Below are positions 7,943 through 17,153 of a stretch of 64,000 nucleotides of DNA, piece after piece; positions within the stretch are counted from its first letter, which is position 1, and each line of letters begins with the position of its first letter. The notes under the pieces were generated by a model. That model searched no databases. It was given only the letters and a program-made list of their open reading frames with translations, and had not been told where the DNA came from. Source of the DNA: Paenibacillus kobensis NBRC 15729 (GTDB lineage: Bacteria; Bacillota; Bacilli; Paenibacillales; Paenibacillaceae); contig NZ_BILZ01000014.1 in assembly GCF_004000825.1 (NCBI RefSeq), positions 1 through 64,000 of the forward strand, written 5' to 3'. A program made the translations under genes and the position numbers.

Positions 7943-9169
7943 TTAATCTTTATATGGATCGAGTTCATCCGCCCCCGCCATACATACGCCGATCGGCTTC
8001 AACTCGTGAAGCACCTCAATCGTCTCTGCATGCGCATCCAGTACTTCTTGAAGCTTACGGTAGACGAACGGACTCTCATCCGTGCCGGCTCCCCGAAGCT
8101 CGACACCGTAGCTGCGCACAGCCTGCATCATTTGCTCGGAAGAAATTTGGCCGCCGGTACGCTGGCGCGTCTTCCAGTTCATTTTACCCGCCGCTTGCGT
8201 CCGGCTCATGGTACGTCCTGCGCCATGAACGGTGCTGTATAGCGACTCCCGGTTCTCATCCGTATCCTTCCCCCGCACGATGACCGAAACATCCCCCATG
8301 CTGCCTCCGATAAATCCAAGCTGCCCCGGAGCGGAAGGCGTCGCGCCTTTGCGGACAACCGTCACATCCCGGCCCTCGTGACGCTCCTGCCAAGCGTAGT
8401 TGTGATGATTATGCACAGCAAAGTCGGCTTCGGCGCCGAGAATGGACAATACCTGCTCGATAACGTAGTCACGTCCCGCATATGCGTATCGGCCGGCGAG
8501 CTTCATTGCCCGCAAGTACATGTCGCCAAGTTCGCTGTCCAGATCGAGCAGCACGGGCGGCTGGTCCATCGACTCTCCCGGCGCTTTCGCAAGGAAGCCT
8601 CGACCTGCCGCCAGATTCATAAACCCGCTGGCCGTCTTATGCCCGAACCCTCTGCTGCCGAAATGGTTGCCGATCCACACCCTGCCGGTGCTCGGCTCCT
8701 CGAACAGATCCACGTAGTGGTTCCCGCTCCCGACCGTACCGAGCTGATCCCTCGCCAGCGCTTTCAGCTTGTCGTGCTCTTGCCGCCCGACGGCTGCATA
8801 AACGGCCCAATCCGGATCGTCGAACAGCTCGTGGTCGACTTTCTCGCTGTTGACGCGTCCAATGCCGAACGACACCTGCTTCGCAATGCGGTTCATAAGC
8901 TGCGGCAGCATCGGCTTCAGATCGGCGGCCAACAGATTCGTCCGTACCGCCTTATTGCCGCAGCCGATATCGTAGCCGACACCCGACGGCGATATTTGCC
9001 CCTCGTATGCGACAACGCCGCCGATCGGCTGGCTGTACCCTTTATGATGGTCGGCCATCAGCAGCGCGCGCATGACGTTGCCATGCTCCGCACATGTCTT
9101 GGCCTGCGACAGCGCGCCAGGGTCCGGGTTGCCCCATACCCGCACGCCGTCGATTATTTGATAAGACAT
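7943..9169 (-). CDS. rtcB: RtcB-family RNA ligase (copy 2)
   Basis: Second RtcB ligase, 408 residues. It keeps YDIGCG, GSGNHYVDL, NHFGSRGFGH, a VHNHHNYAW block, GFIGGSMG and VHGAGR (His315, equivalent to the guanylylated histidine), so the two-Mn active site appears complete. It is about 65 residues shorter than copy 1 and belongs to another subfamily. The start has AAGGAG 10 bases upstream. It is the last gene of the block NTase-Hen1-Pnkp-RtcB, 37 bp after Pnkp. RtcB joins 3'-phosphate/cyclic-phosphate ends directly, whereas Pnkp first heals such ends, so the pair offers two routes to repair cleaved tRNA or rRNA. Confidence 0.92.
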   Translation of the reverse strand: MSYQIIDGVRVWGNPDPGALSQAKTCAEHGNVMRALLMADHHKGYSQPIGGVVAYEGQISPSGVGYDIGCGNKAVRTNLLAADLKPMLPQLMNRIAKQVSFGIGRVNSEKVDHELFDDPDWAVYAAVGRQEHDKLKALARDQLGTVGSGNHYVDLFEEPSTGRVWIGNHFGSRGFGHKTASGFMNLAAGRGFLAKAPGESMDQPPVLLDLDSELGDMYLRAMKLAGRYAYAGRDYVIEQVLSILGAEADFAVHNHHNYAWQERHEGRDVTVVRKGATPSAPGQLGFIGGSMGDVSVIVRGKDTDENRESLYSTVHGAGRTMSRTQAAGKMNWKTRQRTGGQISSEQMMQAVRSYGVELRGAGTDESPFVYRKLQEVLDAHAETIEVLHELKPIGVCMAGADELDPYKD

Positions 9170-9206
9170 CGGTAGACACTCCTTGAAATAATCGTTCTGT
9201 TAAGAT

Positions 9207-11792
9207 TTACAGCCTTGGATCGATCCCCTTCTCCTTGGCAACCTCGAACAACAGGTTAGCCGTAATCTGGGCATAGGCTTCGTTATCCGGCGCAATATCA
9301 TGCAGCTTGACCGCCAGCATTTGCTGCCCGATCCGGTGCTCGCCTCCGGAAGTCCGCAGCTTGGAGCCAATACTCTTCTGTTTCATGAGCTTATTATATT
9401 TGTAAGGGAATTTGTAGTCGTAACCATAAATGATCGACAAGTAGCCTTCATTGCGGACTTTCATATAAGGCACAACGCCTGCCGCTTCCCGCTCCGGCTT
9501 AATGACGACGCCCTCCATGTGCTCTTCCACCGTCAGCTTCGAGAAAAATTGTTCCGCCTTCGCATACGCATCTGCTTGCGTCAGATCGAGAACCAGACAC
9601 TCGTCATCGTTCAGCATGCGGTACATGTCCGACGTCCGGCCCTCTGGAATCCGCTCTTCACCGCTTACCATCACTTCCTTCAGAATGGAGAACGGTTTGT
9701 ACTCCAACTCCGCATCCCCTGCATACAAGTCCATTTGCCGCTTGTAGACGCTATAGGCTTCCGCATGCGTGTCGAGCGGTACGTAGGCATCGCGGATCTC
9801 GCGGACATTTTTATAATTCTGGTACGTGCTTGCTCCATGCTTCTCGCTAAGCTCATTCTTCGGCATATGATGCTGATCCTTCTCGAAACCGCTCGCCTCA
9901 TAATCTTGAACCAGCTTGCCGAACGATTCTTCAAACCCGTTCTGCCGCAAAAATTCGATTTCCGTCTCCAACGCTTTACCGATCGGCCCGAATTGACGGT
10001 CAATCAACCCTTCTCCGAGCGCTTTCCAAGGAAGCAGTTCGCCGTCGAGCAGCATAATCTCGATGCCGTGTTCTCTCATATAAGCGCCGAATTTCCGCAG
10101 CAGCGCTTCATACACCGGATCCAGATCGACAGCTTTAACCTTGTAGCCGTTGCGGCTGACCGCATAGCATTGCCCAATATCCCGGTGCAAATACACATTG
10201 CAGCGCGACCCCATATATTTCGGCTGCAGCACAACTTCCGTCACGCCGTGGCTTTTGAAGTAATCGAGTCCTCGGCCCAGCGATTCCAATTGTCCCTGCG
10301 CCGCATCCTTATCTGCCGGAGACATCGTTCCGGAGATGAAGTTGATCCGGTTGCGTGAGCAGTAACGCAGCCGGAGTACCGACTCGTCATCGAGCTCCTG
10401 CAGCGAGACGGCTTGTTTCTCTTGGAACAGTACTGGCAGCTCCTCTTGCAGCGCTGCGGTCTGCGACTTAAAACTTTTATACAGCGGCTTGCCCGATATC
10501 CGAACCGACGTCAGCACATTGCCCTGAACGCCGCCCGTATCGATATGAATTTTATTACGGATACGGAACGGCTGCTTCGCTGCGACGTGCCCGAAGACAT
10601 GATACGGGTGATTGTTCACAGCTTCCTCTGCAAGAAAAGCGAGTTGCTTCTCGAACGGCTTATCCCGGTCGAGCCTGAAATTACGCTGATGGCGGAGCGA
10701 AATACTATCCAGCTTGCCGATATATTTGCTGCCGCAGGGCGCATGCGTTACATAGAAGGACGGCCCGCGCGTACCGATATATCGGTAGAACGGCTTGGAC
10801 AGGCCAGCCAGCTCGTCGAATTTGCCCAGCAGCTCCGCGTCTTCACGCAGAGCCTGCGTCGAATCAAAGTACGACTCCAGCAGCTCAGGCTCCACACCTT
10901 GTATTTCACCTTTCATATACTTATGGACGAAGTTCTCGTGATTGCCCATGACGAACAGGAAGTGCTCCCGGTTATTGTACAGAAATTCGACGATACCCCG
11001 CGTCTGCTTTCCTTTGTCGATCCAGTCGCCGGCGAGAATGACCGATGTATCGCGTAATTTATCCGAAGCCAGCAGCTTTCCGTTATCGATCTTGTAGCCG
11101 TAACTCATCAGCAACCCTTGCAGTTCCGGAACGCATTCGTGCACATCGCCGACGATAATGTAGTCCCGCTCCTTCGGCAGCAGCGAAGCGATATAATCAT
11201 CCCGGTCCTTTACCATTACCCGATATGCCGGATTCACGGTTCCAGCGGACGGGTCGCAGAAATCTTTTGCCCGGATCTTATGCACCCTCTCATAGTCTTC
11301 ACGGGATAAGACAGGCAGCACTTCTTTGCGCAGCCGGTTCAAATGGTTCGTAATCAGCTTCTTCGAGCGATCCGAGGCGTAGTAGTCTTCCCGATTGCGG
11401 TAATCAAACAGAATCACTTCTACGTTGTAGTTGTTCTCCTCTGCCGTCTCGCGCACTTTCCTGCGGAAATCATCCGCAAGACCGGTTGTGTCGACGATGA
11501 CGAACTCCGCATTGATCGGGAACGATGTCACTAGCTTTAACCGTTCGAATAACAGCTGGAACGTGTGCGAACTCGCTTCCAACATCACTTGATCGTATTT
11601 ATCGTAATCATAGCCTAGAATGTCCTGACGGATCGCATCGGAGGATAAATATTGAACGTTCGCCCGCCAATTGCGGGAGACATCCTCCAGCCGGAGCTGC
11701 GGGAGCAGCACCTCCTTCGCGAAGGTTGTTTTGCCGCACTCCGTTGCGCCGACCAGCATGAATATGGTGTGCATCTTCGTTATGATTTCCAT
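9207..11792 (-). CDS. pnkp: Bacterial Pnkp: polynucleotide kinase-phosphatase-ligase
   Basis: RNA end-healing and sealing enzyme of 861 residues, close to the ~870 of Clostridium thermocellum Pnkp. Domain order: kinase with P-loop GATECGKT (15-22) to phosphorylate 5'-OH ends; a calcineurin-type phosphatase with GDVHE (Asp216, His218), GDWIDKG (Asp256), GNHE (Asn284, His285) and VFGH (near 402) to remove 2',3'-cyclic phosphates; and a ligase/adenylyltransferase domain with KYMGSR, where Lys525 should carry AMP. In studied systems the ligase needs Hen1 to act, and the gene lies 3 bp after hen1 here. All key residues I looked for are intact. A shorter start at Met7 is possible. Confidence 0.93.
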   Translation of the reverse strand: MEIITKMHTIFMLVGATECGKTTFAKEVLLPQLRLEDVSRNWRANVQYLSSDAIRQDILGYDYDKYDQVMLEASSHTFQLLFERLKLVTSFPINAEFVIVDTTGLADDFRRKVRETAEENNYNVEVILFDYRNREDYYASDRSKKLITNHLNRLRKEVLPVLSREDYERVHKIRAKDFCDPSAGTVNPAYRVMVKDRDDYIASLLPKERDYIIVGDVHECVPELQGLLMSYGYKIDNGKLLASDKLRDTSVILAGDWIDKGKQTRGIVEFLYNNREHFLFVMGNHENFVHKYMKGEIQGVEPELLESYFDSTQALREDAELLGKFDELAGLSKPFYRYIGTRGPSFYVTHAPCGSKYIGKLDSISLRHQRNFRLDRDKPFEKQLAFLAEEAVNNHPYHVFGHVAAKQPFRIRNKIHIDTGGVQGNVLTSVRISGKPLYKSFKSQTAALQEELPVLFQEKQAVSLQELDDESVLRLRYCSRNRINFISGTMSPADKDAAQGQLESLGRGLDYFKSHGVTEVVLQPKYMGSRCNVYLHRDIGQCYAVSRNGYKVKAVDLDPVYEALLRKFGAYMREHGIEIMLLDGELLPWKALGEGLIDRQFGPIGKALETEIEFLRQNGFEESFGKLVQDYEASGFEKDQHHMPKNELSEKHGASTYQNYKNVREIRDAYVPLDTHAEAYSVYKRQMDLYAGDAELEYKPFSILKEVMVSGEERIPEGRTSDMYRMLNDDECLVLDLTQADAYAKAEQFFSKLTVEEHMEGVVIKPEREAAGVVPYMKVRNEGYLSIIYGYDYKFPYKYNKLMKQKSIGSKLRTSGGEHRIGQQMLAVKLHDIAPDNEAYAQITANLLFEVAKEKGIDPRL

Positions 11793-11795
11793 CGT

Positions 11796-13067
11796 CTACT
11801 CTCCTCTCCCGCGAACGACAGCGCCCTGTGTCGTATGAATATCGTCCACACTGTCGCCGATCGATGTGAACTCGTATTGGATGTCCGGCAGCCCTTGAAG
11901 CGTATCCGCCAGCCACTCACGGAACATTGCCTGTCCCATTTCCCACTTATGATCTTCGTGGCGGAAACCGTCCAGCTCATAGAAACGGTTAAAGTCGGCA
12001 TTGGGTGTCGTAATAACCAATCGGTCGAATGTGACCTGCGTGCAGATTTGCCTTAGGAATGCCGCCGCTTCTTCTTGCTCCATATGTTCAATCACTTCAG
12101 TCAAAATAATATCGACCCGCTCGCCATTGTACGACTCGAGGAAACGATCCAACGACGGGTATACCGCGATATTATCGATTTCCTTAGCCGCCGCCTTGCG
12201 GGCAACGGCATTCAGCAGTTCCTCGTTAATATCGACCGCGTAGTAAGCCCCCTCGATCTTGCCCGCGAACGGGAGGGCGTAGAACCCCTCCCCGCATCCG
12301 ATATCAAGGATCGGCTTATCGAATGAAAGCACCGATCCGATATAGTTGCGGCGCTGCATGGCGGTTCCGCCATATTCAAGTTTGATTGCGTATCGCCCGG
12401 TCTGTTCAATTGCAGCTCTATACTTTTTGAACACGTCTCTCTTCTTCAGAAAGTTGTGCGCGAATAGGCTTCGGATATAGAACGGCGCATCGATAACGTT
12501 CAAGCTGCGAATATATTTGTCCAGTACGCCATCTGAGATATCGATAAATTCATCGCCGGCAATCGATAAGAACAAGCAGAGTACGCTGACCACGTGCAGC
12601 AGATGGTACAGACTTCTCTCCGTCGTCACCGTCAACGTATAGCTCTTATGAGCCTGATGCTGCAATTCGAATCGGTAATCTTTCATATGCTTAGCGAAGA
12701 ATTCGATATACCGCACCCGTTCGATATGAATCATATGGATCAAAAAAGAATGCTCGTGCCCTTCCACGTCTCGCTCATCTTGCGCCTTGAACGGCGCGGA
12801 GAAAAACTCGCCGATCGCATTAAGCGGGAACAGCGGCGTATTATAGCGGGAAACGTTCAAATATTCGAAGCTGTCACCTTCGTCCTTCTTATACGAAACC
12901 TCGTTATCCGCATCTTTAAAATAAACGTTGAAGGCACTGCCGCCGTCCGAATACCAGCCGTACGCCATGCCCTGGCGAACCGAACGGAGCAGCATGCCTG
13001 TATGGGGATTCTTCTTAATCAAAAAAGAAAATTGTTGATTCGCCGATCTTAATTGCACGATTGCCAT
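11796..13067 (-). CDS. hen1: Hen1: 3'-terminal RNA ribose 2'-O-methyltransferase
   Basis: Partner of Pnkp, 423 residues. The C-terminal SAM methyltransferase has motif I LDIGCGEG (254-261) and the Hen1 metal site TEVIEHM (Glu324, Glu327, His328) with the second histidine in FRHEDH (370/373). It methylates the 2'-OH of the terminal nucleotide at the break before sealing, protecting the joint from being cut again. The N-terminal ~240 residues match the bacterial-only half that, in the Clostridium and Anabaena systems, activates the Pnkp ligase. It lies 45 bp after the nucleotidyltransferase gene and 3 bp before pnkp. Confidence 0.93.
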   Translation of the reverse strand: MAIVQLRSANQQFSFLIKKNPHTGMLLRSVRQGMAYGWYSDGGSAFNVYFKDADNEVSYKKDEGDSFEYLNVSRYNTPLFPLNAIGEFFSAPFKAQDERDVEGHEHSFLIHMIHIERVRYIEFFAKHMKDYRFELQHQAHKSYTLTVTTERSLYHLLHVVSVLCLFLSIAGDEFIDISDGVLDKYIRSLNVIDAPFYIRSLFAHNFLKKRDVFKKYRAAIEQTGRYAIKLEYGGTAMQRRNYIGSVLSFDKPILDIGCGEGFYALPFAGKIEGAYYAVDINEELLNAVARKAAAKEIDNIAVYPSLDRFLESYNGERVDIILTEVIEHMEQEEAAAFLRQICTQVTFDRLVITTPNADFNRFYELDGFRHEDHKWEMGQAMFREWLADTLQGLPDIQYEFTSIGDSVDDIHTTQGAVVRGRGE

Positions 13068-13112
13068 CGTTTTCCCCTCTCCCCTTGCTCCTTCTCACAA
13101 CTCGTGTATCGT

Positions 13113-13904
13113 TCAGCCCCACACTTCCCGGAGCGCGGAACGGAACATGCCGTCCAGTCGGTCATCAAGCTTCAAGTCTGCCGCCTGGTTAGCCGCTGCC
13201 GCAGCCGCCTGAGCTTCCAGACGAGGCAGACTTCGCTCCACGTAATCGTTGATCGCTTCGATTCGAGGCTCGTAATCGAGCTCCTCGCCCGATTTCTTCC
13301 GCACCAGCAGTTGCTGCACCGCCTCATACAATTCGCTGTCCGCAGGAACGATCCGGTCCAGCAGCGTCTCGAACGCCATAGGCGGCATATCGCCGTACCG
13401 ACCGATCCATTCGCAAGCGAATATCGGCCGAAGCACGTAGAAATACTTTTTGATCTTCACCTGCTCGCCCTGCAGGTACATCCGGTAGTTGCCGCGCGCC
13501 ATATGCAAGTAATGATAGGTGCACGACTTCGGAGAGAACGCCTGCTGCGACAAGCTGCGAAGCTGTTCGGCCACGCTATAGGGCTCGGCATATAGGATCG
13601 GCGACTGCAGCCATTCGAGCAGCGGCGGGTTCGACTTCCGGTACAGTCCGAGCGCCTTCTTCAAATCCCAGCCGTTCACGTCGAGTTGATCGCTGATCGG
13701 ACGCTCGATCACGTCCCTCCGGTCTTGGATCGACAAGTACCAATCGACCGGCCGCACATAAATAAACCGCACGTCGTAATCGCTGTCCTGCGAAGGAAAT
13801 CCCCACGCTCTGCTGCCCGACTCGCATGCATATAGGATGCGGACGTTCTCCTCCTGCTCGATCTTGTTTAGCTGATCTTGAATTTCGGTATGGATGTCTC
13901 GCAT
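13113..13904 (-). CDS. YcgL-like nucleotidyltransferase of the RNA-repair operon
   Basis: Predicted nucleotidyltransferase of the YcgL group, 263 residues. The pol-beta-type active site reads GSRAWG then SDYDVRFIYV; the Asp pair in SDYD should bind metal and NTP. The C-terminal part is helical. It is the first gene of the minus-strand repair block, 176 bp from the divergent WYL regulator start. Family members are often found beside RtcB or Pnkp genes, so nucleotide addition or end modification of damaged RNA is a fair inference; the substrate is unknown. The start has GGGGGCG seven bases upstream. Confidence 0.8.
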   Translation of the reverse strand: MRDIHTEIQDQLNKIEQEENVRILYACESGSRAWGFPSQDSDYDVRFIYVRPVDWYLSIQDRRDVIERPISDQLDVNGWDLKKALGLYRKSNPPLLEWLQSPILYAEPYSVAEQLRSLSQQAFSPKSCTYHYLHMARGNYRMYLQGEQVKIKKYFYVLRPIFACEWIGRYGDMPPMAFETLLDRIVPADSELYEAVQQLLVRKKSGEELDYEPRIEAINDYVERSLPRLEAQAAAAAANQAADLKLDDRLDGMFRSALREVWG

Positions 13905-14008
13905 CCTATCGCCCCCTGTCTGAATTACGATGCCTTTAACTGCTCTTATAATCCCTCATATGGAGCCGATCGAACATGGCGAAAGTATGGCGAGCGAACA
14001 TTTTTCCA

Positions 14009-14037
14009 TTTGCTCCACATGCTGTGCTTGATACAAT
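14009..14037 (+). promoter_or_regulatory. Extended -10 promoter for the WYL operon
   Basis: TGATACAAT (extended -10, 14029-14037) preceded at 16 bp by a weak -35 TTGCTC. It lies 44 bp before the GTG start of the first WYL gene, in the 176-bp divergent region. A possible opposing promoter with TATAAG as -10 lies near 13950 for the repair operon, so one WYL-bound site could control both directions. Confidence 0.5.
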
Positions 14038-14080
14038 GAAACAATCATGGCATTCATTCGACATGCTAGGGGGAACGATT

Positions 14081-15406
14081 GTGGCTCGGGAAAGCTTTGA
14101 TAAAGAAATCCAATTTCTGCGGCTGGTTGCATTGGCAGGGGGAGCCTATAACCGGCAGCAGTTCGCCTCCCGGCTCGGCATATCCGTCCATACGCTGGAC
14201 AAAACGGTGCGGAGCCTGAAGCAGACGCTCAGCCTCTCATCTCCGCACTTAACGGCAGAGCAGAGCACTGAGCTAACCGAGGGACTGCGGTACAACTACT
14301 ACGAGTCGGCAGACCCGCTGCTGCTGTTCCTGTACCGGGCCAAGTCGCTCAAGGAATCGGAGAGCATCCGCCTGACGCTGCTCGTCTCCTCGCTGCAAGA
14401 ACGGGAACTGACGGCCAAAGATCTTCAGGACATCTGCAGCGAGCAGATGCCGGCGGACGTGCCTGCGCCGGATGAGAAGACGATTCGGGGAGATTTGAAA
14501 TACCTAGAAGAGATTGGCGTCATTGCGAGGTCCGGCGAATCCCGTCCTTACCGGTACCGCGCCGCGAACGATCTGATTGACCAACTGACGGATGATGAAC
14601 TGCTCGATCTGTTCGACTTCGTTGACGTGACCGCCAACACGCAGGTGCCCTCCGTTCAAGGCTATCTTCTGCGGGACACGCTGAAGAAGGTGCTGCGCGG
14701 GCGCGGGATTCATGCCCTTGCAGCGGATACGCACCGTTATAAGTATCACTATCACTCGCGCATTCTGGACGAAGCGCATCTCTATACGATTTTCAACGCG
14801 GTCCGCCAGCGGAAGAAGCTGCATTTTGTATACTTGGCGCCCCGCAAGGGATTGAACTACGCTTCGAAAAATACGAATCCGCTCTACGAGAAAGAGTCGC
14901 GGAACGTGACCACGATTCTGCCGCTGCGGGTCGTCTTCGATCACCAGTACGGACGCTGGTATTTGATCGGCTATAACGATCGGACCGGCATCGCCAAGTT
15001 CCGGATGGAGGGGCTGACACAGCTCGAGGAAGGCGAATCCGTACCGGAGGCCGAGTTCGAGAATAAGCTTGGGCGCGTGCTGGAGCAGCTCGAGAACAGC
15101 TGGGTAACCGATACGCTGCGCACGCTTAAGGTCGTCGCCCGGTTCTACAACCCGGACCACCGCTCCGGCGTCAATTTCGTCCGGGAGCGCGTTCAGGCGC
15201 AAGGGCAATGGGGCAAGATTACGGAAGAGTCGGAGGAGTCGTTCGTGTTCGAGATTCAAGTGAACGGCATCTATGAGATTAAGCCGTGGCTGAGAAGCTT
15301 CGGTTCCAGCTGCGAGGTGCTGGAGCCAGCTTGGCTGCGCAAGGAGTTTATCTCGGATTGGAAGGAGATCGCGTCCTATTATGAGCCTGTTCGACAAAAT
15401 TTTTAA
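14081..15406 (+). CDS. WYL-domain transcriptional regulator with HTH
   Basis: Regulator of 441 residues. An N-terminal winged helix (QFASRLGISVHTLDKTVRSL) is followed by a helical middle and a C-terminal WYL domain containing GRWYLIGY, plus a WCX-type C-terminus. I choose the GTG at 14081 because AGGGGGA lies six bases upstream and the protein then starts MARESFDKEIQFLRL, as relatives do; an in-frame ATG at 13976 would overlap the promoter. WYL domains sense nucleic-acid or nucleotide ligands and often govern DNA/RNA damage and defence loci. It is divergent from the RNA-repair block, so it is the likely regulator of that block. Confidence 0.85.
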   Translation: MARESFDKEIQFLRLVALAGGAYNRQQFASRLGISVHTLDKTVRSLKQTLSLSSPHLTAEQSTELTEGLRYNYYESADPLLLFLYRAKSLKESESIRLTLLVSSLQERELTAKDLQDICSEQMPADVPAPDEKTIRGDLKYLEEIGVIARSGESRPYRYRAANDLIDQLTDDELLDLFDFVDVTANTQVPSVQGYLLRDTLKKVLRGRGIHALAADTHRYKYHYHSRILDEAHLYTIFNAVRQRKKLHFVYLAPRKGLNYASKNTNPLYEKESRNVTTILPLRVVFDHQYGRWYLIGYNDRTGIAKFRMEGLTQLEEGESVPEAEFENKLGRVLEQLENSWVTDTLRTLKVVARFYNPDHRSGVNFVRERVQAQGQWGKITEESEESFVFEIQVNGIYEIKPWLRSFGSSCEVLEPAWLRKEFISDWKEIASYYEPVRQNF

Positions 15407-16223
15407 TTACCAGATCATCTCCCGCCTCGACGAGACGGGCTCGTTCGCGCTCACTTCGCAGGAGAGAACGTGGCTTCGCACGATGCTCGGCCATCCTGAA
15501 GCCGAGGCTGCTTTCGCACCTGAAACTTTGGTGAAATTGCGCCATCTGCTCGGAATGGAAGAGGCACCAGACATGGATGACGCCGCTAGCAGCGGGATGG
15601 ACGGCGATGTCCGGGACATCATCATCGAGAAAGCGCGCAGCCGGCAGCGGCAAGTATACCATCCGCTCCTCCGCCCTCTTCGGCGGATCATGATGGCAAG
15701 CGGCGGCGTCCGCCTCACCGTCCGGCTGAAGCATGGCGGCATCAAAGAGAACCAGGGCGGACTCCCATGCAAGCTGGAATACAATATGGCCAAGCGGGAA
15801 TGGTACTTGCTCTGGTACGATACGCGCAACCGGTCGCTGATGTCGACCAGGCTCCATCATATCGCAGCGGTTGAACCGTCGGAGCTCGCGCCCGAGCGCT
15901 TCCAAGAGCTAACCGAACGTGTGGCTAAGCTAATGGAGGCACGGAAGAAGCAAGCGGTTATCGGAATCTTACCTAATTATAATAGCGAGCTGTCCCGCAT
16001 TCTGTACGCGTTCTCGTGCTTCGAGAAGTCGGTCTCCTACGACGAGACGGCCGATCAGTACCGGATTCACGTCACGTACCTCGCCGACGAGAGCGAGTTC
16101 CTGCTGTCCCGCATCCGGTTTCTCGGCCTTCGCGTCCGCGTGCTTGAAGGCGGCCATCTGAAGCACCGAATGCGGCAGACCGCTTCCTGGGCGCTGGCGA
16201 GGTACCAGACCGAAGATGCATAA
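15381..16223 (+). CDS. Second WYL-domain protein, without obvious HTH
   Basis: WYL protein of 280 residues whose start overlaps the end of the preceding WYL gene by 26 bp, so the two are translationally coupled. The WYL signature appears as REWYLLWY (about residues 134-141). The first ~75 residues do not look like a helix-turn-helix, unlike the partner. Paired WYL genes probably act as a heteromeric sensor, with DNA binding supplied by the first protein. A terminator follows 10 bp after the stop. Confidence 0.8.
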   Translation: MSLFDKIFNYQIISRLDETGSFALTSQERTWLRTMLGHPEAEAAFAPETLVKLRHLLGMEEAPDMDDAASSGMDGDVRDIIIEKARSRQRQVYHPLLRPLRRIMMASGGVRLTVRLKHGGIKENQGGLPCKLEYNMAKREWYLLWYDTRNRSLMSTRLHHIAAVEPSELAPERFQELTERVAKLMEARKKQAVIGILPNYNSELSRILYAFSCFEKSVSYDETADQYRIHVTYLADESEFLLSRIRFLGLRVRVLEGGHLKHRMRQTASWALARYQTEDA

Positions 16224-16233
16224 CAGCCGCCGC

Positions 16234-16270
16234 AAAGCCCGCAACCCCCATGGGTTACGGGCTTTGTTTC
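16234..16270 (+). terminator. Terminator of the WYL operon
   Basis: AAAGCCCG..CGGGCTTT stem with inner AACCC/GGGTT pairing, followed by GTTTCTTT. It lies between converging genes. Confidence 0.75.
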
Positions 16271-16367
16271 TTTAAATATAATTAAGTCTCTTCGCCATAA
16301 GAGCAGCCTCAATGTAGGACAATGAAGGCCATCAACCTTCGCAACAGCCTCTTGCGGAGCCTCCCGT

Positions 16368-17123
16368 TTATCGTTGCTGATTCTCGTAGTAGGCGATGTC
16401 GGCGGCGTGACGATTCTTCCCGCCAGTCCAGTAGCCTTTAATGATGCTCGGATGCTTGAAGATGGCCCAGTCGCCCATCTTGTCAAACTTCCGCGTCGAA
16501 GTGAACAACGTCGCTTGCTTGATGATGCCGAACTGGAGACGCTGCTTCTTGCCCCATTGCTTGAGCCGCTTCGCGAATTCCGCGTCCTCCGTCATCAGCA
16601 TCTCCTCGTTAAAGCCGCCAATCGCTTCGAAGTCCCGTTTGCGGCACCAGAACATCCCGACCGCAATGTTGCCGTACTTCAACATGAGCGGCAAGAGGAT
16701 GACCAGCGCCGACATAATAATTCCAAACGATACCCGCTCGAATTGAATTTTCCCGACCCCGCCGCCAATATATTGGCCGGTCTTCAGCAGCCGGCCCACC
16801 TCAGCCAGCATGTTATCCGCCATCCAGCTGTCCGCGTCGATCGTGACGATGATCTCCCCGCGCGCCGCTCGAACGCCTTCGTTGCGGATGCGAGACAAGT
16901 TTTTGCTATCTTCTGTAAGGGTCACACAGTTATAGGACTCGGCAATTCGTTTCGTCTGATCGGTACAGCGGTTCAGCACGACGATCACTTCGATTCTGCC
17001 ATCGAACGACTCTGCCGCCTTCCGGATCGAATCCAAGCATCTTCCGATATATAACTCCTCATTATGCGCCGGAATAATAATAGACAAGTCCACCTGTTGC
17101 TGCTCATTAGCTCCGATAAACAT
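16368..17123 (-). CDS. Family 2 glycosyltransferase
   Basis: Inverting GT-A glycosyltransferase of 251 residues. The N-terminus SIIIPAHNE and TIDADSWM (DxD metal/nucleotide site) are standard GT2 features, and a TEDAEF block fits the acceptor-side ED motif. A hydrophobic stretch near residues 140-155 suggests membrane association. It starts 30 bp after the tetR stop with GAGAGGAG upstream, so it shares the autoregulated tetR promoter. The acceptor is not evident; cell-surface glycan or lipid is possible. Confidence 0.8.
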   Translation of the reverse strand: MFIGANEQQQVDLSIIIPAHNEELYIGRCLDSIRKAAESFDGRIEVIVVLNRCTDQTKRIAESYNCVTLTEDSKNLSRIRNEGVRAARGEIIVTIDADSWMADNMLAEVGRLLKTGQYIGGGVGKIQFERVSFGIIMSALVILLPLMLKYGNIAVGMFWCRKRDFEAIGGFNEEMLMTEDAEFAKRLKQWGKKQRLQFGIIKQATLFTSTRKFDKMGDWAIFKHPSIIKGYWTGGKNRHAADIAYYENQQR

Positions 17124-17153
17124 TCCGCGTTCTCCTCTCCTAGTGGCCGATTT

